Assembly (NCBI RefSeq): GCF_041199995.1
Contig: NZ_CP165646.1
Span: 248,001-312,000 of the forward strand
Reading direction: 5' to 3'
Length of the DNA: 64,000 bases
Origin: Leptotrichia sp. HSP-342
Lineage (GTDB): Bacteria; Fusobacteriota; Fusobacteriia; Fusobacteriales; Leptotrichiaceae
Under the pieces are notes generated by a model. That model was given only the letters and a program-made list of their open reading frames with translations, was not told where the DNA came from and did no database searches. Positions 9,031 through 17,532 of the stretch are shown piece after piece (positions within the stretch are counted from its first letter, which is position 1; each line of letters starts with the position of its first letter). Made by a program: the position numbers and the translations under genes.

Positions 9031-11511
9031 ATGTTTTTAGAGAGAACGGAGCGACTGGCATTAGTTGACTTTGACAATAAACATATTAATTATATTGATT
9101 TGATAAATAATATAAAGTATTTTTCTGAATATGTAGTTGAACTGGAAAAAGAAAAATTTGGGCTGATTGTTATGGAAAATCGTCCAGAATGGATTTACAG
9201 CTTTTTTGCAGTATGGGATAAAAAATCAGCTGGAATAGCCCTTGATGCTAATAGTAATTCAGATGAAATTTTATATGTACTGGAAGATTCACACCCAAAT
9301 GTAATTTTTTGTTCAAATGAAACAGAAGGAACTATTTTTGAAGCAGTTGAAAAATATAGTTCAAAAAATACTGTAAAAGTAATAAATGTGGATAAAATTA
9401 CAGTTGAACAGGAAAAAATGAATGTTATAAAAAATATGCAGTTTGAGCTTGAAAATCCAACTGGAGATGAAACAGCGGCTATGCTTTATACTTCAGGGAC
9501 AACTGGAAGTCCAAAAGGTGTAATGCTGTCTTTTAATAATTTAAATACTGAAATGGAAGGACTTTATGAAAAGGGAATATTTGATCATAGAGATCAGATC
9601 TTAGCAATATTGCCGTTTCACCATGTTCTGCCATTGACAGCAACTGTACTTTTGATGTTAAAATATCAAACTTCAATTGTATTTGTAGAAAAAATTGCAA
9701 GCAAGGAAATATTTGATGCGCTTGAAAAAAATAGAGTAACTGCAATAATAGGTGTTCCGAGAGTATTCAAGCTATTTTATGATGGAATAAAGCAGCAAAT
9801 TGATGCAAAATTTATTACACGATTTATTTACAAAATGATGAGCAATGTTAAATCATTGAAGATAAAAAGAAAAGTCTTTGCAAAAGTCCATAAAAAATTC
9901 GGTGGACATCTTGACTTCATTGTTGTCGGTGGAGCAAAAATGGATCCTGAAATTTCAAAGTTTTATGAAACATTGGGATTTTATGCCCTTGAAGGTTATG
10001 GACTTACAGAGACCTCACCAGTTATTGCTGTAAATTCAAAAAAAGAAAGAAAAATTGGAACAGTTGGAAAAAAATTATGCAATGTGGATGTAAAAATTGT
10101 AGATGAAGAATTGTGGGTTAAAGGACCAATTGTTATGAAAGGTTACTATAACAAACCTGATAAGACGGCAGAAGTTATTACTGAAGACGGATGGTTCAAG
10201 ACAGGAGATTTAGCAACAATTGACGAAGAAGGATATGTTACAATTCGTGGAAGAAAAAATACAATGATTGTCCTTTCAAATGGTAAGAATATTGACCCTG
10301 AAACGCTTGAAAATAGAGTAATTGCACAAAGTAATGGATTAATCAAGGAAATTGGTATTTTTAATTACAAGAACAAGTTAGCTGCAATAATTGTTCCAGA
10401 TTTATTAGAGCTTAGAAAACGTGGAATTACAAATACAAAAGCCTACATCAAAAATATTGTAGAGGACTATAATTTAAAGGCACATAACTATGAGAAAGTA
10501 CTTGATTACAAACTGTTTGAAGAAGAACTGCCAAAAACACGTGTTGGAAAGACACGTAGATTTATGTTGCCAGATTTATACGAAAAAAATGAAATCGTAA
10601 AAAAAGAAAAAACACCTGAACCTACAGACGAAGCATATAAGATTTTAAAAGAATATGTCAAGAAAAATAAAGGGATTGAACCACAGCCCGAAGAAAATTT
10701 GGAACTTGAAATCGGAATGGATTCACTTGACATTGTAGAATTTTTTGCATTTATAGAAAATAGTTTTGGAATTCAGCTAGATGAAGAAAAATTTGCTGAA
10801 ATGCCAAATCTGAAACTATTATCAGAGTACATTAATCAAAAAGCAACAAAATTTGAAGATAGTGATGTAGACTGGAAACAGATTATAAATGAAACAAAAC
10901 CTATACAAGATGATAAAAACCGATGGGTAACAAAACTGTTGAAAGTATTTCAGCCAATAGTTGACTTATATTTCAGAGTAAAAAAAGTTGACAGAAAAAA
11001 ATTAACAGACAATCCACAAATCTTTGTATCAAACCATCAAAGTTTTATAGATCCATTGATTTTAGGATCACTTTTTCCAAATAAAATTGTTTTTAATACA
11101 TTGTTTTTAGCAATTGACTGGTATTTTAAAAAAGGTGTAATGAAACTTCTTGTTTCAAATGGAAATGTCGTTTTAATTGATATTAATAAAAATATTAGAA
11201 AAAGTGTAGAAGAAATAGTTGGATATCTAAAAAGTGGTAAAAGCATCGTAATTTTCCCAGAAGGAGCAAGGACAAAAGATGGAAAAGTTGCTCAATTTAA
11301 AAAAGTATTTGCTATAATTGCAAAGGAACTAAATGTGGATGTTCAATGTCTTGGAATAAAAGGAGCATTTGAAGCATATTCAAGATACATGAAGTTCCCA
11401 AAACCAAAAAAAATCGAAGTAGCAGTGCTGGAAAAATTCTCGCCAGAAGGAAGCTATGATGAAATTACACAAAAAGCAGAAAAAATTATAAGAGAGTATG
11501 TTGAGAACTAA
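9031..11511 (+). CDS. Acyl-AMP ligase - acyl carrier - PlsC acyltransferase fusion
   Basis: An 826-residue three-domain enzyme. (1) About 1-490, an acyl-CoA-synthetase-like AMP-binding domain with P-loop YTSGTTGSPKG (153-163) and GYGLTETSP. (2) About 530-600, a carrier domain with the phosphopantetheine serine in IGMDSLD (Ser565). (3) About 630-826, a 1-acylglycerol-phosphate-type acyltransferase with NHQSFID (HX4D, His669/Asp674) and FPEGAR (742-747). The layout suggests that a free fatty acid is adenylated, loaded on the built-in carrier and transferred to a lysophospholipid at the membrane, much like E. coli Aas, which has the reverse domain order and uses external ACP. A perfect AGAGGAGG precedes ATG 9031. 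Confidence 0.88.
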   Translation: MFLERTERLALVDFDNKHINYIDLINNIKYFSEYVVELEKEKFGLIVMENRPEWIYSFFAVWDKKSAGIALDANSNSDEILYVLEDSHPNVIFCSNETEGTIFEAVEKYSSKNTVKVINVDKITVEQEKMNVIKNMQFELENPTGDETAAMLYTSGTTGSPKGVMLSFNNLNTEMEGLYEKGIFDHRDQILAILPFHHVLPLTATVLLMLKYQTSIVFVEKIASKEIFDALEKNRVTAIIGVPRVFKLFYDGIKQQIDAKFITRFIYKMMSNVKSLKIKRKVFAKVHKKFGGHLDFIVVGGAKMDPEISKFYETLGFYALEGYGLTETSPVIAVNSKKERKIGTVGKKLCNVDVKIVDEELWVKGPIVMKGYYNKPDKTAEVITEDGWFKTGDLATIDEEGYVTIRGRKNTMIVLSNGKNIDPETLENRVIAQSNGLIKEIGIFNYKNKLAAIIVPDLLELRKRGITNTKAYIKNIVEDYNLKAHNYEKVLDYKLFEEELPKTRVGKTRRFMLPDLYEKNEIVKKEKTPEPTDEAYKILKEYVKKNKGIEPQPEENLELEIGMDSLDIVEFFAFIENSFGIQLDEEKFAEMPNLKLLSEYINQKATKFEDSDVDWKQIINETKPIQDDKNRWVTKLLKVFQPIVDLYFRVKKVDRKKLTDNPQIFVSNHQSFIDPLILGSLFPNKIVFNTLFLAIDWYFKKGVMKLLVSNGNVVLIDINKNIRKSVEEIVGYLKSGKSIVIFPEGARTKDGKVAQFKKVFAIIAKELNVDVQCLGIKGAFEAYSRYMKFPKPKKIEVAVLEKFSPEGSYDEITQKAEKIIREYVEN

Positions 11512-11788
11512 TAAAAGTTAGTACAAGAGAATGTCTTGCAAGATAGAAGAATCCAATTGTAAATTTTATATATCTGCTGTTTTATAAAATCAGTAAAAAT
11601 AATATTTTTTAATTTTTATAAAATATATGATATTTAGTCAGTAAAATTATTTCTAGGTGTGAGACATTCTTTTATTGCAAAAACAAGAGAAAGAACGGCA
11701 AGCCTTAGTTTTTGTTATATATTTTAGCGTTGTATTTGAGTATGCGGTAAACCCAAATGAGAAAATAAGAAAAATTTTAAAAAAGGTG

Positions 11789-11817
11789 TTGACAATAAAA
11801 ATTAATTATGATATACT
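11789..11817 (+). promoter_or_regulatory. Promoter of the eight-gene tRNA cluster
   Basis: TTGACA (11789-11794), 17-base spacer, TATACT (11812-11817); about 45 bases before the first tRNA. The upstream gap 11512-11788 has no gene; AGAATGTCT near 11530 and AGACATTCT near 11664 could pair over a long distance. Confidence 0.9.
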
Positions 11818-11861
11818 AATTGAGTACTTGTGAGTTGAAAAAACAACAAACATCTATAAAT

Positions 11862-11949
11862 GCCTTGGTGGCGAAATCGGTAGACGCACAGGACTTAAAA
11901 TCCTGTGGGAATTTATCCCGTGCCGGTTCAAGTCCGGCCCGAGGCACCA
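11862..11949 (+). tRNA. tRNA-Leu (UAA)
   Basis: Class II tRNA with a long variable arm. Acceptor GCCTTGG pairs with CCGAGGC, discriminator A, encoded CCA. Anticodon loop CTTAAAA reads TAA. Confidence 0.97.
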
Positions 11950-11961
11950 TAATCATATTAT

Positions 11962-12037
11962 GCGGGAGTAGCTCAGTTGGTAGAGCGTCAGCCTTCCAAG
12001 CTGAATGTCGCGAGTTCGACCCTCGTCTCCCGCTCCA
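11962..12037 (+). tRNA. tRNA-Gly (UCC)
   Basis: Complete 76-nt cloverleaf beginning GCGGGAG and ending CTCCCGCTCCA with encoded CCA. Anticodon loop CTTCCAA gives TCC. Confidence 0.97.
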
Positions 12038-12043
12038 AAATAT

Positions 12044-12119
12044 GAGCCATTAGCTCAGTCGGTAGAGCACTTGACTTTTAATCAAGGTGTCACTGGTTCG
12101 ATCCCAGTATGGCTCACCA
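12044..12119 (+). tRNA. tRNA-Lys (UUU)
   Basis: Acceptor GAGCCAT pairs with ATGGCTC, encoded CCA. Anticodon loop CTTTTAA gives TTT. Confidence 0.97.
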
Positions 12120-12136
12120 TTTAAATTTAACCATAT

Positions 12137-12213
12137 GTGCCTGTAGCTCAGTTGGATAGAGCAACGGCCTTCTAAGCCGTGGGCCAGGAGTTCGAATCTC
12201 TTCAGGCACGCCA
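12137..12213 (+). tRNA. tRNA-Arg (UCU)
   Basis: Acceptor GTGCCTG pairs with CAGGCAC, encoded CCA. Anticodon loop CTTCTAA gives TCT. Confidence 0.97.
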
Positions 12214-12216
12214 TAT

Positions 12217-12293
12217 GGATCCATAGCTCAGCTGGTTAGAGCACTCGGCTCATAACCGAGCGGTCGCTGGTTCAAGTCCAGCTGGATCCACCA
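12217..12293 (+). tRNA. tRNA-Met (CAU), elongator type
   Basis: Acceptor GGATCCA pairs with TGGATCC, encoded CCA. Anticodon CAT. It has a paired first position and lacks the three G-C pairs of initiator tRNA next to the loop, so an elongator; a lysidine-modified tRNA-Ile cannot be fully excluded. Confidence 0.9.
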
Positions 12294-12306
12294 TTGAAAA
12301 GCTTGT

Positions 12307-12381
12307 GCGGCCTTCGTCTAGTGGTTAGGACCTCGGGTTTTCATCCCGGTAACAGGGGTTCGATCCCCCTAGGCCGTACCA
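12307..12381 (+). tRNA. tRNA-Glu (UUC)
   Basis: Acceptor GCGGCCT pairs with AGGCCGT (G-U at the first pair), encoded CCA. Anticodon loop TTTTCAT gives TTC. Confidence 0.96.
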
Positions 12382-12396
12382 TTTATTTTTTTTAGA

Positions 12397-12426
12397 ACCA
12401 TGATTTAAAATTATGGTATTTTTTTT
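12397..12426 (+). terminator. Hairpin with T8 inside the tRNA cluster
   Basis: ACCATGATT pairs imperfectly with AATTATGGT and runs into T8. It separates six tRNAs from the last two, so the cluster may be partly attenuated here. Confidence 0.6.
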
Positions 12427-12464
12427 AGAAAATTTATAACATTCAATTATCTAATTAAAGTTGT

Positions 12465-12551
12465 GGGTGGATGTCCGAACGGCTAAGGGACCGGTCTTGA
12501 AAACCGGCGAAATCGCAAGATGTCTGGGTTCGAATCCCAGTTCACCCGCCA
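12465..12551 (+). tRNA. tRNA-Ser (UGA)
   Basis: Class II tRNA of 87 nt with long variable arm. Acceptor GGGTGGA pairs with TTCACCC, encoded CCA. Anticodon loop CTTGAAA gives TGA. Confidence 0.96.
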
Positions 12552-12555
12552 TTAT

Positions 12556-12631
12556 GCCCAGATAGCTCAGTCGGTAGAGCAAGGGACTGAAAATCCCTGT
12601 GTCCGTGGTTCGATTCCGCGTCTGGGCACCA
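12556..12631 (+). tRNA. tRNA-Phe (GAA)
   Basis: Acceptor GCCCAGA pairs with TCTGGGC, encoded CCA. Anticodon loop CTGAAAA gives GAA. Last gene of the cluster; an integrase relic lies just downstream, so its 3' end is a candidate former attachment site. Confidence 0.97.
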
Positions 12632-12657
12632 TTAGAATAGCTAGAAATGTGATATAT

Positions 12658-12696
12658 AGTGCAAGTCAGTGTTTATGCTGAATTGCACTTTTTTCT
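12658..12696 (+). terminator. Terminator of the tRNA cluster
   Basis: AGTGCAAGTCAG pairs with CTGAATTGCACT (one mismatch) and is followed by T6. Confidence 0.85.
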
Positions 12697-12768
12697 TTTA
12701 TTTATGGTACTTTGCGGTTTTATCCTGTCTTAATCTGTTTCTATTTATTTCAATACATTAAAAATTTA

Positions 12769-12801
12769 TTGGCAACTTACTGGCAACTTATTGGCAACTA
12801 T
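12769..12801. repeat. Three tandem 11-bp direct repeats, TTGGCAACTTA-like
   Basis: TTGGCAACTTA, CTGGCAACTTA and TTGGCAACTAT follow each other without gaps at 12769, 12780 and 12791. They sit directly against the 3' end of a tyrosine-integrase relic. Arm-type or accessory sites of such recombinases are often short direct repeats like these, so they may be integrase-binding sites of a lost element. Confidence 0.85.
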
Positions 12802-12802
12802 T

Positions 12803-12990
12803 CTAATAGACTAATTTATTTATGACATCTCTTAATTCTTTAATAGTCCAATGAGTATATACGCCGTCTGTAATGTCTTTTTCCCTATGTCCAACAATTT
12901 TTTTTATTTTTGAAGCTGATTCATTTTTTAAACGTCGCATTTTAGTTATAAATGTGTGCCTAATTGAATGTAAATTACCCGAAGTATTGT
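12803..12990 (-). pseudogene. Tyrosine recombinase/integrase, C-terminal remnant
   Basis: Reading the minus strand to the stop at 12803 gives about 60 codons with the C-terminal catalytic signature. HSIRHTF supplies the second catalytic arginine, KKIVGHREKDI the histidine box, and GVYTHWT the nucleophile tyrosine. The N-terminal two thirds are missing: at about 12990 the frame runs into sequence homologous to an insertion-sequence transposase (ENIL-like then KEFSL). The remnant ends next to tandem 11-bp repeats and about 170 bases from tRNA-Phe, the usual place for an integrated island or prophage. It is not functional. Confidence 0.8.
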
Positions 12991-13312
12991 ATAAGGAAAA
13001 TTCCTTGCTCTTTGCCAGTATGTTCTCTAGTCACAGATGGTACTTTTTGCAATATCGTATTCAAAGTCAATATTTTTGATAATTCTATAGTCACCGTAAT
13101 ATGAAAGCATAATTACAAGTCTGCTAAAGACGGACAGTTTCGGCGGGTATCTGCCTCTTAAAATATACTTCATTTAGAAGTTTTAACATTTTATCAAAGG
13201 TCTTTTTTTATACTAAAAATTTTCTGATAGAGTTTTTTTATTCTTTCAACATTATTTACTATTTTTATTATCAGTTATTATACCTTGATATTATTCTTTA
13301 AGGTTATCGAAC
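12991..13312 (-). mobile_element. IS5-like insertion sequence, decayed 5' fragment
   Basis: The minus strand matches the first third of the element seen at 54727-56702 and 38633-39517. Recognisable stretches are NNVERIKKL, LSVFSRLVIMLSYYGDYRI and FEYDIAKSTICD, with stops and frameshifts. Its outer end keeps a diverged terminal repeat, GGTTATCGAACAG, near 13300. It joins the integrase remnant at about 12990, so the 3' part was lost by recombination or deletion. Confidence 0.75.
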
Positions 13313-13380
13313 AGTTTTATTATAGAAATATTGGAAAAATACAAGATATTAAATGAAGATATAGAAATAGATGGGATTAA

Positions 13381-13684
13381 ATGAAATGTAAAAAAAATAA
13401 AATACAGATAATATTATCAGTAACTACAACAAGTTGTGAAAAACCTGAATCCAAAAAAAACTATACAGTAGTATTAAATAAAGAAGAATGCAAAAAAAGA
13501 GTTACTGAAATAATTAATAATAAAAATTTTTTTCTAAAGTTGAAAAGAAAAGAGTAAAATATTCTCAAGATGGATTAGTAAATCAAGCAGAATTCTATAG
13601 TTTGTTTCAAGATAAATCTATTGAAAAGGATTAAAAAATTATACTTTAGAGTATAAAAAATTTGCACATGGATATAAAGAATAA
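13381..13684 (+). pseudogene. Small lipoprotein-like gene, frameshifted
   Basis: From ATG 13381 there is a lysine-rich, hydrophobic N terminus ending in SVTTTSCEKPES, which resembles a lipobox followed by a lipoprotein linker. The first frame stops after 58 codons. The next frame continues with VEKKRVKYSQDGLVNQAEF to a stop at 13634, and a third piece follows (NYTLEYKKFAHGYKE). The simplest reading is one gene of roughly 95-100 residues broken by two indels. No family is recognised with confidence. The interval 13685-13932 holds no gene I can support. Confidence 0.45.
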
Positions 13685-13932
13685 ATAAATTTTTTGTAAC
13701 AATTAAGAATGTCTAAAAGGTATATTTTATGTATAAAATAGGCATAAACAAAGGGTTCTGTCAAAGGTAAAACTAAAGATAGATACACTAACTTATAAGT
13801 TGTATGGGGTATAATACTGTTGACAGTTGGGGAGGATGTATAATCTTCAATTGTTAAATATAGCAATTTGATTTAGAAATTTTAGAAACAAGATTGTAAA
13901 GGAGATTTTTTAGAAAAGAAAGGTGATTAATT

Positions 13933-14529
13933 ATGAAAAAGACATTAATTGGTTTATTTTTAATTTTAGGAGCAGCTTCTTTTGCAGATGCTGGGAAAAT
14001 TGAAGCTAAAGGAGCTTTAGATTTAGGTGGAAAATACCACTATGGAGATAATTTTAAGAGTCAAAAAAGTAAAAATAGTTCAGGAGAGGTAGGAGTTGAA
14101 TATAGAAACGAAGTAGCTCCTGGATTAGAAGTAGGTGGAGGGACAGCATTCCAATTCCATAAAGATTTAAAAGATAAAGTTAATGGACAAAATGAAAAAA
14201 ACTTTAACTCTATTCCAGTTTATGGAACTGCAAAATATAAATTTGATACACAAACTGCTGTAAAACCTTACGTTAAAGGTGATTTAGGATATTCATTCAA
14301 TAGTGGAGACCATGACTATGGAAGATTAGGAAAATTCAAAGCTAAAAACGGATTATACTATGGAGTTGGTGGAGGAGTAAACTACAATAACTTCAATGTA
14401 GAGCTTATGTATAAAGAAAACCAAGGAGAATACGAATATGAAGGACGATTAGGTTCAAGATCTAAATATGATGCTAATTATAAAAGAGTATCTCTTGGTG
14501 TAGGTTATGACTTTAACTTGTCACAATAA
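13933..14529 (+). CDS. Outer-membrane beta-barrel protein (small, OmpA/OmpW-like)
   Basis: A 198-residue exported protein. The signal peptide is about 1-20 (MKKTLIGLFLILGAASFADA). The mature part alternates polar and hydrophobic residues in strands separated by Gly/Asn/Asp turns, and ends in an aromatic-containing strand (VSLGVGYDFNLSQ), as expected for an eight-stranded barrel. The last residue is Gln rather than the usual Phe/Tyr, but a Phe is four residues from the end. A ribosome-binding site AAGGTGA precedes the ATG. Function unknown; it could be an adhesin-like or porin-like surface protein. Confidence 0.75.
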   Translation: MKKTLIGLFLILGAASFADAGKIEAKGALDLGGKYHYGDNFKSQKSKNSSGEVGVEYRNEVAPGLEVGGGTAFQFHKDLKDKVNGQNEKNFNSIPVYGTAKYKFDTQTAVKPYVKGDLGYSFNSGDHDYGRLGKFKAKNGLYYGVGGGVNYNNFNVELMYKENQGEYEYEGRLGSRSKYDANYKRVSLGVGYDFNLSQ

Positions 14530-14597
14530 TCTATAATAAGAGAAGTTATACATTAAAAATCTAAAAATTTAAAAAATTGAATATTTGCAATCGAAGA

Positions 14598-14627
14598 AAC
14601 TATCACGTTTATGTGATAGTTTTTTTT
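14598..14627 (+). terminator. Terminator after the barrel gene
   Basis: AACTATCAC (14598-14606) pairs with GTGATAGTT, followed by T8. Confidence 0.9.
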
Positions 14628-14858
14628 AAATATTTAGTAAAATAAGTTATTTTAAAACCAAATAAAATTAATATTTTTATGAATAAACCATATTTTGTTT
14701 AAAATAAGGAATATTGATTATTTACTAATTAGTATGTAACTTAAAATTTATAAAGAATTTGATATTTAAATGGAAAATAGTACAAATACTGAATTTATTT
14801 AAATTTTTACAGTATGATTCAAAAGGGAACTAGATATATAATAAATTTTTAAAAATAA

Positions 14859-14888
14859 TTTCATTTCTTTATCCTTTTGTGATATAAT
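14859..14888 (+). promoter_or_regulatory. Possible promoter of the liv operon
   Basis: TATAAT at 14883-14888 is a perfect -10; the -35 (TTTCAT, 14859-14864) is weak. The resulting leader is about 120 bases and contains CTTTG/CAAAG pairing near 14975-14990. No known riboswitch is recognised. 14628-14858 is AT-rich with nothing supportable. Confidence 0.4.
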
Positions 14889-15017
14889 ATTAGACATAAG
14901 CAAGTGAAAGTTTGTTTTAGATTAATAGTAATAGTATTTTATTTGATATTTATTATATGTTTTTCTAACAATGCTTTGACGATGCAAAGAATTTAAGAGA
15001 GAAAGGATGATGAGAGT

Positions 15018-16130
15018 ATGAAAAAAATATTTCTGATGATGTTATTAGTCACGGCATTTATCGTTGGCTGTGGGAAAAAATCGGCTGATGGAAATGTTAT
15101 AAAAATAGGAGTTATTGCACCGCTTACTGGAAATTATGCACAATACGGAACTGCAGTAAAAGAAGGTGTTGAACTTAAAGTAGATGCTATTAATAATGCA
15201 GGTGGAATTAATGGTAAAAAAATTGAGCTTGTCATTGCAGATAGCAAAGGAGACGTTCAGGAATCAGTGAATGCATTTAAAAAAATGGTTTCACAGGATA
15301 AAGTGAGTGTTGTAATTGGAGAAGTTGTATCGGCTACATCACAAGCTATTTCAGGACTTGCACAGCAAGCAAAAGTACCTTTGATTTCAGCAACTGCTAC
15401 AAGTCTTGATGTTACAAAAGGAAAAGATTTTGTATTTAGAACTACATTTACAGATCCTTATCAAGGAACTGCTACTGCAAAATATGCAAAAGCTAAAGGT
15501 GTAAAATCAATTGCAATTTTAACAAATTCTTCAAATGATTATTCTGTAGGAATTGCGAACGCATTTAAAGAACAAGCTAAAAAAGACGGAATAACTATTA
15601 CTGAAGAAAAATATACAAATGATGATAAAGATTTTAAAGCGATTTTAACAAAAGTAAAAGGACAAAATCCGCAAGCTATCTTCATACCTGATTATTACAA
15701 TACAATTGGGTTAATTATTTCTCAAGCAAAAGATTTGGGAATAACAGCTCAATATTTTGGTGGAGATGGATGGGACGGAATTCAGACTAACTTTGGAGCA
15801 GTTGCAGAAGGAGCAATTTTTGCAAGCCAATTTTCTCCAGAAGATAAAGCTGAAAATGTTCAGAAATTTATGAAAGAGTACCAAGCTAAGTTTCATAAAG
15901 AACCAATAATGTTTGCTGCACTTGGATATGACACAGTGGAAATTGTGGAAGCTGCATTGAAATCAGCAAAAGATTTGACAGGGCCATCTATAAGAGAAGC
16001 TATGAATGGAGTTAGTGGAATTGATCTTATAACTGGAAAATTAAAATTTGATGCAGATAGAAATCCTGAAAAAGCAGTTACATTTATTGAAGTAAAAGGT
16101 GGAAAACTTACATTAAAAGAAAAATTTTAA
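15018..16130 (+). CDS. livJ: Branched-chain amino-acid ABC transporter, binding lipoprotein 1
   Basis: A 370-residue periplasmic-binding-protein-fold lipoprotein with signal peptide and lipobox Cys in AFIVGCGKKS. The mature N terminus IGVIAPLTGNYAQYG and the repeated GGINGKKIELV are hallmarks of the LivJ/LivK family (Peripla_BP_6), which captures Leu/Ile/Val and related amino acids. First of two tandem paralogs; the second starts 47 bases later. Together with the permeases and ATPases at 17533-21120 it makes a full importer. Actual ligand preference cannot be read from sequence. Confidence 0.9.
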   Translation: MKKIFLMMLLVTAFIVGCGKKSADGNVIKIGVIAPLTGNYAQYGTAVKEGVELKVDAINNAGGINGKKIELVIADSKGDVQESVNAFKKMVSQDKVSVVIGEVVSATSQAISGLAQQAKVPLISATATSLDVTKGKDFVFRTTFTDPYQGTATAKYAKAKGVKSIAILTNSSNDYSVGIANAFKEQAKKDGITITEEKYTNDDKDFKAILTKVKGQNPQAIFIPDYYNTIGLIISQAKDLGITAQYFGGDGWDGIQTNFGAVAEGAIFASQFSPEDKAENVQKFMKEYQAKFHKEPIMFAALGYDTVEIVEAALKSAKDLTGPSIREAMNGVSGIDLITGKLKFDADRNPEKAVTFIEVKGGKLTLKEKF

Positions 16131-16177
16131 TTTAAAAAAATAAATTAATTATAAAAATATAGCAGAGGAGAACAACA

Positions 16178-17293
16178 ATGAAAAAAATATTATTTTTAGT
16201 TTCATTATTGGCATTATTTGTACTAAGCTGTGGAGCAAAAGCATCTAAGGACAAGAATGTTATAAAAGTTGGTGTTATAGGAGCATTAACTGGAAACGTG
16301 GCACAATATGGAACAAGTACAATAAATGGATTTAAATTGAAAGTAAAAGAAATAAACGCTGCTGGCGGAATTAATGGTAAAAAAATTGAAATTGTAGAAG
16401 CAGATAGTAAAGGTGATGTACAGGAAGCAATTAATGCATTTAAAAAAATGGTTTCACAAGACAAAATTGACATATTTGTAGGAGAAGTTACATCTGGACC
16501 ATCTCTTGCAATTGCACCGCTTGCACAACAAGCTAAAATTCCTATGATTACAGCAACTGGAACTGCATTTGATATAACAAAAGGAAAAGATTATGTATTT
16601 AGAACTACATTTACAGATCCTTATCAAGGTGTTGTTGTTGCAAAATATGCAAAATCAAAAGGGCGTAAAAATGTTACAGTTTTAACAAATACAGGAAGTG
16701 ATTATTCTGTTGGGCTTGCAAACGCATTTAAGGAACAAGCTAAAAAAGAAGGAATTCAAGTAAAAGAAGAACAATATACTGCTGATGACAAAGACTTTAG
16801 AGCATTACTTACAAAAGTAAAAGGATATAATCCTGAAGTAATTTTTGTACCTGATTACTACAATACAATTGGATTAATCTTGACACAAGCAAAAGAACTT
16901 GGAATAAACGCTCAATTTATGGGTGGAGATGGATGGGACGGAATTCAGACTAACTTTGGAAAAGTTGCTAATGGAGCAGTTTTCGCAAGTCAGTTTGCAC
17001 CAGATGATCCTGATCAAAATGTACAAAAATTCATCGCTGCATACAAAAATGAATATAAAATAGATCCAATTATTTTCGCTGCTTTAGGATATGATACAGG
17101 AACTATTTTAGAAACAGCATTAAAAAATGTTTCTGACTTGTCTTCAAAAGATGCGATAAGAGAAGCAATCAAAAAATTTGACGGTACTTTAGTTACTGGT
17201 TCATTAAAATTTGATGCAGAAAGAAATCCTGAGAAAAAAGTTACATTTATTGAAGTGAAAGACGGAAAACTTACATTGAAGGAAAAATTCTAG
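16178..17293 (+). CDS. livK: Branched-chain amino-acid ABC transporter, binding lipoprotein 2
   Basis: A 371-residue lipoprotein (lipobox Cys in FVLSCGAKAS), a close paralog of the preceding gene. Long blocks such as GGDGWDGIQTNFG and the C-terminal FIEVK-GKLTLKEKF are shared. Differences concentrate in pocket-facing segments, e.g. GEVTSGPSLAIAPL here against GEVVSATSQAISGL in the first copy, so the two may bind different amino acids and dock on the same permease. A terminator-like hairpin follows before the permease genes, which would make binding proteins more abundant than the membrane parts. Confidence 0.9.
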   Translation: MKKILFLVSLLALFVLSCGAKASKDKNVIKVGVIGALTGNVAQYGTSTINGFKLKVKEINAAGGINGKKIEIVEADSKGDVQEAINAFKKMVSQDKIDIFVGEVTSGPSLAIAPLAQQAKIPMITATGTAFDITKGKDYVFRTTFTDPYQGVVVAKYAKSKGRKNVTVLTNTGSDYSVGLANAFKEQAKKEGIQVKEEQYTADDKDFRALLTKVKGYNPEVIFVPDYYNTIGLILTQAKELGINAQFMGGDGWDGIQTNFGKVANGAVFASQFAPDDPDQNVQKFIAAYKNEYKIDPIIFAALGYDTGTILETALKNVSDLSSKDAIREAIKKFDGTLVTGSLKFDAERNPEKKVTFIEVKDGKLTLKEKF

Positions 17294-17321
17294 AAATAAT
17301 ATAGAAAATAATAATTATTAT

Positions 17322-17377
17322 AAAGTTCGGTTGTTAGGAGAAGTTTTCTTTCTTCTAACACTCTGGAACTTTTTTTA
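17322..17377 (+). terminator. Attenuating terminator between the binding proteins and LivHMGF
   Basis: Nested hairpin: AAAGTTC pairs with GGAACTTT, and GTTAGGAGAAG pairs with CTTCTAAC inside it, followed by T7. The downstream gap 17378-17532 has no obvious strong promoter, so read-through probably supplies the permease genes. Confidence 0.8.
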
Positions 17378-17532
17378 TCTAAAAAGAAGAAATTAATTTG
17401 GGTAAATATACGTAAGCAGCTTTAAGATTATACTAATTTTTTGAATACAAACAAGGAGTATAGTTTTAAGGTTGCCTAAGTATATGAGTAGAAAATAAAC
17501 GTATGAGTAAAAAGTATGAGGAGTTTTTAAAT

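Noticed and set aside
13639..13866. Minus-strand 75-codon frame
   Set aside because: No ribosome-binding site, odd composition, and it overlaps the end of a plus-strand pseudogene remnant; judged a chance frame.
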